NCBI RefSeq assembly: GCF_014640555.1
Contig: NZ_BMHE01000047.1
Coordinates: 1 to 61,912, forward strand
DNA length: 61,912 nucleotides
DNA from: Paenibacillus marchantiophytorum
GTDB taxonomy: Bacteria; Bacillota; Bacilli; Paenibacillales; NBRC-103111
Reading direction: 5' to 3'
The translations under genes and the position numbers were made by a program. Below the pieces are notes generated by a model. It was not told the DNA's origin. It ran no database searches and was given only the letters and a program-made list of their open reading frames with translations. Below, piece after piece: positions 43,201 to 50,218 of the stretch. Every line of letters begins with the position of its first letter. Positions within the stretch are counted from its first letter, which is position 1.

Positions 43201-43480
43201 AAATATCATCATTCCTGTAATGAATTGCTTTAAGCGGCATATCCAAGTCATATGAGGCCAAATCAGGAATGATTGCCCTTAGTTGGTTCGTTAATTCTAG
43301 TATTTTGGCATGCTGGTTTTGATCTGCTAAATATCTGAAAGATTTACTGATATCTTTCATTACTTGCTGTATTAATGCATTGTTATGATTCTGTGGTAGT
43401 AGGTTATATGTAATTTGATTGGAGGGATATTCTTTGTTTTTATGTAATATCTCTTCAAAAACTCCTTGATGCTCTCTCAC
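40286..43480 (-). CDS. PLD-DEAD/DEAH helicase with DUF3427 C-terminus
   Basis: This 1064-residue protein joins three modules. At about residues 120-270 is a phospholipase-D-like nuclease domain with HTKAYMFERKSSLNTVIIGS then SNLT. At about 320-680 is an SF2 helicase: Walker A VIAATGTGKTYLSAF, DEFHH box, TATPDR and QQLGRGLRK. The C-terminal part resembles DUF3427. The GTG start follows AGGAGG. A PLD-helicase fusion of this type can bind and cut DNA and is often found in restriction-like or repair islands. No methyltransferase is nearby, so a classical restriction role is not supported. Confidence 0.88.
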   Translation of the reverse strand: MREHQGVFEEILHKNKEYPSNQITYNLLPQNHNNALIQQVMKDISKSFRYLADQNQHAKILELTNQLRAIIPDLASYDLDMPLKAIHYRNDDISLPMYPELFLSHPLLLTNSTADPIHLFKALKYELLTADNAFFMVSFVRWSGLQLLIRALDDLRREDPTKKVKILTSTYLKITEPKALRRLLEMPNVETKVFDSGRVSFHTKAYMFERKSSLNTVIIGSSNLTYSALQTGHEWNVKLPGDTYYSIYENARKTFQMYWDDQRAIQLSLDLITAYEHEYNNKKIMLVNPYLAAQHVDLVNVMNDDNSPTKKGILPNKMQEGALHALEQTRLNGHNKGVVIAATGTGKTYLSAFDVKNFGADRVLFLAHRDEILESSRKTFAKIFDDANNLCGKLTGIEKDWDKPYLFSTVQTLSRDGVLEKFTPDYFDYIIVDEFHHAEAATYRRVIDYFKPKFLLGLTATPDRMDGRDVLAICDNNVVYEIRLRDALKEGLLTPFRYFGLSDPTIDYAQIELLSNGQFAEKELVRALNTHERVDYVINMINKFGHDGNVMTALGFCASIEHARYMTDEFTSRGYKAACLTGNDSPDERQDIISKLESDNDPLQIIFTVNIFNEGVDIPKVNLILFLRPTESATIFIQQLGRGLRKVAGKEYVTILDFIGNYQKSFIVPLALSDQHNHKAFDRDSLRIAIETEFADLPDGCFVDLEEVSRKEILKKIENIRMDRDLLLMELYNQFKRELGYPPELNDFLYYDGAPSLHFFIAKYGSWVETKKKMKDVNSFDVELLNNNVMLEVVRRLEDMLPLKWPFEFSVISVTFEKGTITRGDVLEDLAYRFGIRVSEEIQGNKIDKAMDKLATKLAKQTWSFGSYDSGSFTGSNILQQIKANNELFNYMKDRLEYGLAEFRRFYRPDVFFESQKNVVRYQNYTRNDLIYLFESPAKEGTWREGVSRVGNHYLLFINLNKGEKVADHLQYHDYFVDQQHFHWQSQNATSHESQRGQEFIHHTSKEIHIHLFVRKFEKMHNEVLPFTYLGEIDYVNSHGDKPMNITWKLHDPIPEAMYTDFIR

Positions 43481-43518
43481 GTTGTGCCTCCTAGAATTAG
43501 AAAATGCTTCCTGTATTA

Positions 43519-43662
43519 TTATACTGGATAAAATGAGATATGGAATAAAGAAAAGACTGCGAGAACCGTGAATAATATTAGGCTGATGGCTATAAACGGG
43601 CTCCTTTCGTCACCCGTCCCTTTCGAGCCTGACCAAATGTTGACCGAGATAAGCACCACCAA
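43519..43662 (-). CDS. Possible small membrane protein or remnant, 47 aa
   Basis: A minus-strand frame starting at a TTG encodes two hydrophobic stretches (VVLISVNIW and PFIAISLILFTVLAVFSLFHI) joined by a polar loop. An ATG with six following T residues sits just upstream but out of frame by one base, so a homopolymer slip may have broken the start. The ribosome site is weak. It is not clear whether it is expressed. Confidence 0.3.
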   Translation of the reverse strand: MVVLISVNIWSGSKGTGDERSPFIAISLILFTVLAVFSLFHISFYPV

Positions 43663-43848
43663 AAAACATATCTAACCGCTATAAACAGCGATATCAGGAT
43701 TCAAACAATAATGGAGCACCACTGATGCACCAATTAACGTGACTTATAAAACTCAATATATAGCCAATAAATGAGCTGTTTTAATGGAATCTACATCTTA
43801 TCAATTTAGGATTAATTTACTAAAAACACTTTTAAAAATAAACATAGT

Positions 43849-43887
43849 AAAACCAACTTCGAGCATAGCAAGTCGAAGTTGGTTTTT
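43849..43887 (+). terminator. Orphan bidirectional terminator
   Basis: AAAACCAACTTCG-AGCATAGCAAGT-CGAAGTTGGTTTTTT has an 11-bp perfect stem and A/T runs on both sides. No supported gene ends near it on either strand, which suggests a lost gene or a small untranslated transcript in 43663-44037. Confidence 0.65.
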
Positions 43888-44037
43888 TAATTTTTACACT
43901 TCCCCACTAAATCATGAAAATACTATATCATTTTATTTGAGTTATCATATATTACAAAATATACCATTCTATGTTTAGACAAGATATGACAATCAAAGTA
44001 TGATTATGCGGTAAATACATACTGAGGAGAGATTGAA

Positions 44038-45384
44038 TTGAAGAAGATAGTTAAGTTTATTGGATCTATTACGATTCTTACTGTTATTAGTCTATTGATG
44101 TTAACACCTGTTTTTGCAGCAAATGAGTACTCTCAGAATAAAATTCCTGCTATGACAACTGCTACTTTACCATCAGGTATAGTTACAGCAAGTTCCGAGC
44201 TTGCTGGTACGAATGCATGGAAAGCTTTTGACGGAAATAGTGTTTATCAAGATACAGCTTATCATGGATGGGGTACTCCTCAGAAGACTGGTTGGTTAGC
44301 TTATGAGTTTACTTCTTCAAAGATAATTAGTAAATATGTTCTCTCACATTCTAATCAATGGTGGCAAACGTTACCAAAAGATTGGACTTTTGAAGGTTGG
44401 AATGGTTCTAGCTGGATTATATTAGATACAAGGTCTGGTATAACAGATTGGGTGACAAACACAGTTAAAGAATTTACCTTCAATAATACAAATAGTTATT
44501 CTAAATATAGAATAAATGTTACAGCAAATAATGGCTCGGTTTCAAATACTAACAATCTTATCATCGTTGAGTTGCAAATGATGGAGAAATTACAAAGTGT
44601 ACCAAGTGCCCCCTTAACGCTTTCCGCGATTGGTGGAGATAGCATAGTAAACTTAGAATGGTCTCCTTCAGTTGGAGCAACTGGTTACAACATAAAAAGG
44701 TCAACTACTATAGGCGGGCCTTACACTACAATTGCTACAAGTGTTACTCAAACTACTTACGCAGACACAACTGTAACTAACGGCACAACTTATTATTATG
44801 TTGTTACTGCTGTGAATTCTGCTGGCGAAAGCATAAACTCAAATGAAGCATCAGCCAAGCCTACAGCTCCTATTTCACAAACTAGAGTTATTCTAAAAGT
44901 AACTTTAATAAATGGACTTGAACAAGAATATAATCTGTCTAAATTAGAATTTGATGCATATTTAAGTTGGTTCGATACAAGATCAGTTGGTACTGGGCCA
45001 GCAAAATACACTTTTGATAATCAACATCTTAATGGACCCTTTTCATCACGTAAGAATAGTGTGGTATTTGATAAAATCATGAAATTTGACTACGATGAAT
45101 ATGCAATTGATGGAAGCAAATCTACTACTGAAATTACAACTGTTACAAATGGAGTGGTATTAACGCTTACACTTCAGAATGGGACAGTAGAGGAGATCAT
45201 ACTTTCAAATTCTGATTTTAGCTCATTTGCAACTTGGTATGATTCAAAAACAAATGGAACTGGATTGTCTAGATATACATTTACTAATCCACTGCCCAAA
45301 GGTCCATTCCTAAATCGTTCAAATGTTGTGATTTTTGATAAAATAACAGAAATTGATATAGATACTTTTGGATCTACTAACTAA
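44038..45384 (+). CDS. Secreted discoidin-like, fibronectin III and repeat-domain protein
   Basis: This 448-residue exported protein has a signal peptide at 1-27. At about 45-180 is a discoidin (F5/8 C)-like domain: VTASSELAGTNAWKAFDGN, then TGWLAYEF and WTFEGWNGSSW. A fibronectin type III domain is at about 185-280 (PSAPLTLSAIGGDSIVNLEW ... YYVVTAVNSAGES). Two copies of a repeat of about 75 residues end it (both contain YTF, GPF, R and VFDKI). Such proteins bind carbohydrates in the cell wall or environment. A TTG start follows GAGGAG by 8 bases. It has its own terminator and is AT-rich. Confidence 0.8.
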   Translation: MKKIVKFIGSITILTVISLLMLTPVFAANEYSQNKIPAMTTATLPSGIVTASSELAGTNAWKAFDGNSVYQDTAYHGWGTPQKTGWLAYEFTSSKIISKYVLSHSNQWWQTLPKDWTFEGWNGSSWIILDTRSGITDWVTNTVKEFTFNNTNSYSKYRINVTANNGSVSNTNNLIIVELQMMEKLQSVPSAPLTLSAIGGDSIVNLEWSPSVGATGYNIKRSTTIGGPYTTIATSVTQTTYADTTVTNGTTYYYVVTAVNSAGESINSNEASAKPTAPISQTRVILKVTLINGLEQEYNLSKLEFDAYLSWFDTRSVGTGPAKYTFDNQHLNGPFSSRKNSVVFDKIMKFDYDEYAIDGSKSTTEITTVTNGVVLTLTLQNGTVEEIILSNSDFSSFATWYDSKTNGTGLSRYTFTNPLPKGPFLNRSNVVIFDKITEIDIDTFGSTN

Positions 45385-45392
45385 ACTCAAAT

Positions 45393-45434
45393 GCCCTCAT
45401 TTGTCTACTATCAGTTCAATGAGGGCTTTTTTTA
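45393..45434 (+). terminator. Terminator of the discoidin-like gene
   Basis: GCCCTCAT...ATGAGGGC (8-bp stem, 18-base loop) followed by TTTTTTT, 8 bases after the stop. Confidence 0.85.
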
Positions 45435-45495
45435 CTTTATTTGCTTTCAAATACATGTTCGCGCGTTACTGTCCGTATAACATTTAAGGATAATT

Positions 45496-45699
45496 ATGGA
45501 TATTTAAAAACTACTTTCCTCATTACAATGGGTAAATGTCATTGCACTAGCAGGCTGCAGCTCAACACCAAAGACAATAGATGCAGCAGCTAAACCTGCT
45601 CAAACTCCAATTTCATTAAGTGCTTCCGCATCACCAAAACCAACTGAGATCTCATCGCTGCAGACTGAGCTGCTATATAAAGTTAGTAATCGAGAGTGA
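45496..45699 (+). pseudogene. Degraded lipoprotein gene
   Basis: After AAGGATAATT-ATG a stop appears at codon 4, but the same frame then encodes KLLSSLQWVNVIALAGCSST, a lipoprotein signal with lipobox L-A-G-C. A T/S/P/A-rich stretch (KPAQTPISLSASASPKPTE) and a stop follow. The normal mature domain is missing. The early stop and short length indicate a decayed gene, cut by the adjacent recombinase remnant. Confidence 0.5.
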
Positions 45700-45705
45700 G
45701 GGATC

Positions 45706-46318
45706 TCATGAATTTATTAGTTCAAATTCTTTGACTCGGCGATAAAAAGTATTATCACTCATACCCAGCGCCTTGTATGCAGCAGTAGCGGTTATTTCTT
45801 CCGATTTCCAAGCTTTATATTGCTCAATGAATGCCGCGGATAGTTCTTTCTTTGGCCCGCCGAATTGTATTCCTGCATCCATAGCAACGTCTATTCCTTC
45901 TTTTTGCCGCTGCTTATTTTTCTTACGCTCCTGCTTTGCCACATAAGCCAGCATGGAAAGGAACTGATCCTCTAGCAGCTTCCCCTTGTCGTCCATTGAT
46001 TTAAATTTGCGACTATCGAAAAGCAGCTCATTCTCAATCACAACGATATCCGCGCCGATTTCCCTTGTTATGTACTTCCATTCGGATATAATGCCATCAT
46101 AGTTGCGTCCTAGACGATCCAGAGCGTCTATATAGAGCAAGTTACCTTCGCGAAATCCCTTTACTTCTCACGTTCAAAATCCTTTTTCCTGACGCCTTAT
46201 CAACGAAAATATATTTATCGGGAATCCCCAGCTCACGCGTTTTCACAAGCTGTCTTTCTGTATTCTGATCTTTAGCACTGGCTCGAACATATCTTAAAGT
46301 CAATAACTTTGGTTTCAT
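45706..46318 (-). pseudogene. Serine recombinase (resolvase/invertase) with frameshift
   Basis: Two frames make up one gene. The start at 46318 (GGAGGG site) encodes MKPKLLTLRYVRASAKDQN, then TERQLV...DKASGK, the resolvase N-terminal region with its catalytic Ser (S in RAS). The frame then shifts around 46141-46180. The rest (45706-46140) continues with LLYIDALDRLGRNYDGII, conserved K/R residues of the dimer helix and a C-terminal helix-turn-helix (TATAAYKALGMSDNTFYRRV). About 20-25 residues are lost or altered at the junction. It probably was part of a mobile element, now inactive. Confidence 0.75.
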
Positions 46319-46360
46319 TTAAAGCCCTCCATTGAAGTAATTCCACTTGTTTTATACAAT

Positions 46361-46386
46361 TAAAAAAAGCACCGGTTACCGGTGCA
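46361..46386 (-). terminator. Terminator of the membrane protein gene
   Basis: Minus strand GCACCGG-TTA-CCGGTGC (7-bp perfect stem) followed by TTTTTTT. Confidence 0.8.
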
Positions 46387-46423
46387 ACTTCATTATTTCA
46401 GATTGTAATCAACTAATTTGTTT

Positions 46424-47221
46424 CTACTCTAGATCCAAATTATATATCCTCAATGTTTTAGGATAAGAACTCTTTCTATCAATCCATAAATAGGCACAAA
46501 TAATAAAAATATAAATTAATCCAAGAATAATAAAAAACCACTTTAATGGTGTTACCATTTCGTTGCTAAGCACTGGGGCTAAAATTGAAACAGAACCAAA
46601 GAAGATAATCACTCCTAACCTAGAAGAGTTATTCAATGTTAAATTGAATCCGCTAATACGAAATGATGTTATTCTCTCGTTAAGATCATTTATTCTCCCA
46701 CGATCAATAATACCTTTTGGAATTCCTTTAATGGTTCCTTTAATAAGAGGATACTTTTTTTGATCCGTGTGAAGTAATTCTATTACAGCGCCATCATTAG
46801 GGTCTAAAAAATCGAAATTAAGATTAACTATATTTGAACAATCTACATCGCTTTGAACAGATAATTTATTGATTCTGCGATTCTCTTTAATAATATTCGC
46901 TCTAAGAATTTGTGTGCCTTCAGAGAATTCTAGTCTAAGCCTATCATCTTTAATAATGTCATTCCCATTAACTGTCGTAGTACCAGAATTCCATAATACT
47001 ATATGGCTTTTTGTAAGCCTGGGTACGCTAATCCCTTTATACAAAATATCTACGTCATCAGATAAAGACTTTCTTTTTCCAATAAGTCTAATAAAGCTTG
47101 TCTTATAAGAGACCTGATTTTTAACACGCGTAAATTTATAGAACACTATGGAAAATATGATACTAAGTGCTCCTATGAAAGATCCAATCCAACCCTGATT
47201 AATAAAATCCATTGCTCCCAT
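46424..47221 (-). CDS. Hypothetical membrane protein, 265 aa
   Basis: Membrane segments are predicted near residues 10-28, 205-222 and 228-247, with a beta-rich soluble domain between them (IVLWNSGTTTVNG, RLRLEFSEG, VNLNFDFLDPNDGAVIELL). The start is ATG 47221; the ribosome site AAAGGGG is 12 bases away, so expression may be weak. A 40-base inverted repeat lies just upstream. No family is recognised. The large soluble domain between membrane helices could sense or bind a ligand. Confidence 0.5.
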   Translation of the reverse strand: MGAMDFINQGWIGSFIGALSIIFSIVFYKFTRVKNQVSYKTSFIRLIGKRKSLSDDVDILYKGISVPRLTKSHIVLWNSGTTTVNGNDIIKDDRLRLEFSEGTQILRANIIKENRRINKLSVQSDVDCSNIVNLNFDFLDPNDGAVIELLHTDQKKYPLIKGTIKGIPKGIIDRGRINDLNERITSFRISGFNLTLNNSSRLGVIIFFGSVSILAPVLSNEMVTPLKWFFIILGLIYIFIICAYLWIDRKSSYPKTLRIYNLDLE

Positions 47222-47225
47222 TTCA

Positions 47226-47265
47226 GTGATAATCCCCTTTTTATATTAATAAAAAGAGATTATCA
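47226..47265. promoter_or_regulatory. Near-perfect 40-base inverted repeat
   Basis: GTGATAATCCCCTTTTTA-TATTAA-TAAAAAGAGATTATCAC: arms of 17-18 bases with one indel. It lies 4 bases upstream of the membrane-protein start, overlapping its leader, so it is either an operator or a terminator of something upstream. Confidence 0.45.
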
Positions 47266-47300
47266 CCTTTCATCCTAAATTGGAACATTTTTCCTAGCTA

Positions 47301-47462
47301 TCACCACGGATCGGTCATCCCAAGTGTGGGATGAACAATAATGCCCTCATCGTTGAGCTCGCTGGCAACCGTTAGCTTCCCAATCCGCACCAAATTATCG
47401 ACAACCTGCCATCAGTATGGAACATCAGATGAGCCCCTACGACCGATCAACACCATAGTCAT
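47301..47462 (-). pseudogene. Remnant of the gene downstream of the AraC regulator
   Basis: A 54-codon frame starts with ATG one base after the regulator's stop, behind GAGGG. It reads MTMVLIGRRGSSDVPY, a TGA stop, WQVVDNLVRIGKLTVASEL and a second short stretch to a stop. The first stop sits where Y-W-W would be expected. The length and internal stop indicate a broken or truncated gene. The family is unknown. Confidence 0.4.
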
Positions 47463-47463
47463 C

Positions 47464-48360
47464 TTATCCCTCAACAACAGAATTCTCAGCAGCGCCACGA
47501 TGCCTCATCACCGAAGGAGAAACCCCATACTTCTTCTTCCAAACCTTCGAGAAGTGCGATACGTTTTCAAAGCCTGTAGCCAAACAGACCTCCGTTATGG
47601 ATATTCTTGAGTGGCTTAGTAGTTCCTTTGCCTTTTCTAACCGACGGTTGCGAATCCATTGAAATGCAGGCTCATTATAGATCTTCCGGAATTCCCGTTT
47701 GAAGGTTGATAAGCTTTTGCCGGACAGATAGGCCAGATCCTGAAGCGATACGGGGTTTAGCAGGTTCTTCTCCACCACCTCAACAATGCTTGTGGGACGC
47801 TGCTGCCTCAGCTGCAGAATTTGGTTCAATAGCCCTTGGTCTGCATCCAATATATCAAAAAGAAGCTCCAGCATTTTCAGTTTAATTAATTCGTCTTGAA
47901 TGCCCTCCGGCTCTGCAAAATAGGGCTTGAGTGAAGCCATATAGCTTAACAGGCGCTCATTCACCGGATGAACAGTAGCCGCGGCAGGCGATACAGATTT
48001 GGAAGAAGGAAGACTGGATATTTTCATAAAATCATGAAGCAATTCATCCTTCAGAAAGAACATCATGTAATCCAATACATGCCTCGAATCCGCTTCCCCA
48101 TACTTCTCATACTCAACGACGATTCCTTTATGCAAGAGCGCCATTTCATTTTTCCTTACTGTATGTTCCTGATCACCGTATCTGACAATGTAGACCCCTT
48201 CCAGAACAACTAATAAACATGCTCCTGCAGATACATTCTCCCCGTCTTGATGTCCGAATAGGCGCATGCCCCCATGACCGACAATCCTTTCATCTTCAAA
48301 ACGCCAACACTGGCTAGACTCTGAGGCATTTTCACAGGCCTTGCTAATTACGGACCCCAT
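47464..48360 (-). CDS. AraC-family transcriptional regulator
   Basis: This 298-residue protein has an N-terminal cupin-like sensor (about 20-110, QDGENVSAGACLLVVLEGVY). The C-terminal double helix-turn-helix has VSLQDLAYLSGKSLSTFKRE, then EKAKELLSHSRISITEVCLA and GFENVSHFSKVWKKKYGVSP. It probably senses a small molecule and controls the divergent SnoaL gene. ATG 48360 follows AAGGAG. Two AATGAGCC direct repeats 22 bases apart in the divergent region are candidate binding sites. Confidence 0.88.
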   Translation of the reverse strand: MGSVISKACENASESSQCWRFEDERIVGHGGMRLFGHQDGENVSAGACLLVVLEGVYIVRYGDQEHTVRKNEMALLHKGIVVEYEKYGEADSRHVLDYMMFFLKDELLHDFMKISSLPSSKSVSPAAATVHPVNERLLSYMASLKPYFAEPEGIQDELIKLKMLELLFDILDADQGLLNQILQLRQQRPTSIVEVVEKNLLNPVSLQDLAYLSGKSLSTFKREFRKIYNEPAFQWIRNRRLEKAKELLSHSRISITEVCLATGFENVSHFSKVWKKKYGVSPSVMRHRGAAENSVVEG

Positions 48361-48446
48361 TCGTCTCACTCCTTATCTGAATACAAGATAACATGAAGTC
48401 ACCATTGCAATCCAATAGGGAGTCGCTGGAATTCGATGTCCGTTAG

Positions 48447-48486
48447 AATGAGCCAAATTGACAAACAAAATGAGCCGCATAACAAA
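48447..48486 (+). promoter_or_regulatory. AraC-type operator and promoter of the SnoaL gene
   Basis: AATGAGCC occurs at 48447-48454 and 48469-48476 (22 bases apart, about two helical turns). TTGACA lies at 48458-48463, between them, with a weak TAACAA at -10 (16-base spacer). The weak -10 fits an activator-dependent promoter. Confidence 0.4.
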
Positions 48487-48562
48487 GCTTTGATTACTCG
48501 GCTCGGTTACTATGAGGATAGAAGGAACGGATACAAACAAATTGAAAAAAGGTGAGGACAAA

Positions 48563-49075
48563 ATGGAAAATGTGAAAATACGATCCTTTGAAGAAGCTGC
48601 TGACCATGATGCGATACGTGATCTCATTGATGCATATGCCTATTGTGCAGACACGAGGGATGCGGAAGGTCAAATGGCACTATTTACGGAGGATACTCTT
48701 TTTAGAGTATTTATGGATGAACGTCAGGCAGAACCATCCCAAATCGTTACTAGTAGGAAGGAATTAGCACCTATTTTTGATAACCTAAATACTTATGTCT
48801 CCACCATGCATGTTAATGGCCAAAGTAAGATCATCTTATCTGGTGATACGGCAATTGGGACAACCTATTGTAATGCTCATCATTTAACAATTGAAGGTGA
48901 TGACAAGAAACTAATGGTAGCAGCTATAAGATATAGCGACGATTTCATCAAACTGAATAATCAGTGGTTTTTCAAAAAAAGAGACCTAAAGGTTACATGG
49001 GTTGAAACTAAACCTCTAGACGTCCATTATCATTCCACTGCCCATACATTTTGTTTTCTCTCGTATTTATTATGA
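48563..49075 (+). CDS. SnoaL-like (NTF2-fold) protein
   Basis: This 170-residue protein starts at ATG 48563 after GGTGAGG. Helices and strands fit the SnoaL-like fold: RDLIDAYAYCADTRDAEGQM, then ALFTEDTLFRVF and THHLTIEGDDKKLMVAAIRY-like strand. Members are cyclases, isomerases or ligand-binding proteins. The final 20 residues, after KPLDVHYHST, overlap the end of the convergent YdeI gene by 68 bases and are atypical, so the C-terminus may have been replaced. It is divergent from the AraC regulator, which likely controls it. Confidence 0.75.
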   Translation: MENVKIRSFEEAADHDAIRDLIDAYAYCADTRDAEGQMALFTEDTLFRVFMDERQAEPSQIVTSRKELAPIFDNLNTYVSTMHVNGQSKIILSGDTAIGTTYCNAHHLTIEGDDKKLMVAAIRYSDDFIKLNNQWFFKKRDLKVTWVETKPLDVHYHSTAHTFCFLSYLL

Positions 49076-49574
49076 ATTTGTCCAATCTGCTCCTATACAA
49101 TTCTGGCTGATGCTTATTGCTTTGTATCGTGTCGATCCGAACTCTTTGATAAAGATCTGGAAATGCCATGAAATTATCGTACACTTGCTTTTCCTCTTTC
49201 AGCCTTTGCTCTATCTCTTCATCTATTCTAAAAGAATTGTGATCCATATCAGGAACAACCCTTCTTCCTTCGTCTCTCATTAACCCCAACTTGTCGAGGC
49301 GGCGGACACGTTCTTTATTTAATTCCGTCCATGAACTTTTTTTACTTCTAGGAGACAACCTCTGAGCCAGCTCCGTTTCAGAAATTTTCTTTTTGACTCC
49401 ATCGATCCATCCAAAGCACAAAGCTTCCTCGACCGCGTCCAAATATAACAACGTATTCGGGGTAGGCGTCATACTAACCACGACCCAGCAAAACTTTTTC
49501 GTCTTTCCATGTTCCTGCAGCCAAATCCTCACATCTTCTCTCGATTTTGCTGGAATCAAATTTTCAATTTCCAT
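49008..49574 (-). CDS. YdeI/OmpD-associated family protein
   Basis: This 188-residue protein shows the family features: REDVRIWLQEHGKTKKFCWV, then YLDAVEEALCFGWIDGVKKK and AQRLSPRSKKSSWTELN, followed by helical charged repeats. Members are linked to bacteriocin and peptide resistance by comparison with Salmonella/E. coli YdeI; in Bacillota the role is unproven. Start is ATG 49574; the AAAGGA box fits it better than the ATG 6 bases earlier. It overlaps the SnoaL gene end-to-end by 68 bases. Confidence 0.8.
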   Translation of the reverse strand: MEIENLIPAKSREDVRIWLQEHGKTKKFCWVVVSMTPTPNTLLYLDAVEEALCFGWIDGVKKKISETELAQRLSPRSKKSSWTELNKERVRRLDKLGLMRDEGRRVVPDMDHNSFRIDEEIEQRLKEEKQVYDNFMAFPDLYQRVRIDTIQSNKHQPELYRSRLDKFIINTRENKMYGQWNDNGRLEV

Positions 49575-49612
49575 ATACATGATCCTTTCTAAATTTTTCA
49601 AGAAGAATATAC

Positions 49613-49643
49613 AAGAAAAAATGGTCTGCAATTGCAAGACCAT
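49613..49643 (-). terminator. Terminator of the VOC gene
   Basis: Minus strand ATGGTCT-TGCAATTGC-AGACCAT with TTTTTTC behind it, about 14 bases after the VOC stop. Confidence 0.75.
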
Positions 49644-49656
49644 TCTCAAGAATGAG

Positions 49657-50121
49657 TTACTGTTTGTTGGAAATGACTTTATCAAGAAACTTATCTGCGT
49701 CACTATTGAATTTCCACGAAATCCCGAACTTATCAACCAGCATGCCAAAGCACGAAGACCAAGGCGTATTGGATAACGGCATGATAACATAGCCACCAAC
49801 CGATAAATGATTAAAGTATTCTTCCAGTTTTTGTTTATCATCGATGACTAGGCTAATCAGGACATTATTTCCTTTCACCAACTCACCTGTTACCGTCTTC
49901 ATGGAAGGCAAAATATCCGACATCATGATTTTCCCGCCTGCGAATTCTATGGAAGACTCCATAATCATAGTTAACTCATTTTCTGGCAGTGGATAGTTTG
50001 GATCTTGTGGGATATCGCTAAATTTAACTTTTTTCACTTCCGTTGCACGTAAAGCCTCCGAATAAAATTCAATCCCTTGTTCTGCATTTCCATCAAAGTT
50101 TAAATAGACAATAGCTGACAT
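49657..50121 (-). CDS. PhnB-like VOC-superfamily protein
   Basis: This 154-residue protein starts at ATG 50121 behind AGAAGGAGG. Two beta-alpha-beta units of the vicinal oxygen chelate fold are visible: VYLNFDGNAEQGIEFYSEAL, then GGKIMMSDI, LISLVIDDKQKLEEYFNHL and the final CFGMLVDKFGISW(K)F. PhnB/3-demethylubiquinone-like members bind metals or small ligands; the substrate is unknown. It is divergent from a WYL regulator, and an inverted repeat lies between them. Confidence 0.85.
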   Translation of the reverse strand: MSAIVYLNFDGNAEQGIEFYSEALRATEVKKVKFSDIPQDPNYPLPENELTMIMESSIEFAGGKIMMSDILPSMKTVTGELVKGNNVLISLVIDDKQKLEEYFNHLSVGGYVIMPLSNTPWSSCFGMLVDKFGISWKFNSDADKFLDKVISNKQ

Positions 50122-50167
50122 AAAGTAATACCTCCTTCTTGTGATAAATGTAGTATAATCTACAAAA

Positions 50168-50187
50168 GGTGACAGCTGTATGTCACC
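50168..50187. promoter_or_regulatory. Operator between VOC and WYL regulator genes
   Basis: GGTGACA-GCTGTA-TGTCACC, a perfect 7-base inverted repeat centred 41 bases before the WYL start and in the divergent promoter region. The repeat is a likely WYL-regulator site. Confidence 0.6.
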
Positions 50188-50218
50188 ATTCTCAAATTAA
50201 TTAGAGGAGGGGGAACAT

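Noticed and set aside
43784..43978. 64-codon plus-strand frame in front of the discoidin gene
   Set aside because: The frame is crossed by a perfect terminator hairpin and lacks a ribosome site, so it is not a gene.
45706..46140. Recombinase C-terminal frame as a separate complete gene
   Set aside because: Its N-terminal half with catalytic Ser is visible in another frame directly upstream, so it is one frameshifted gene.
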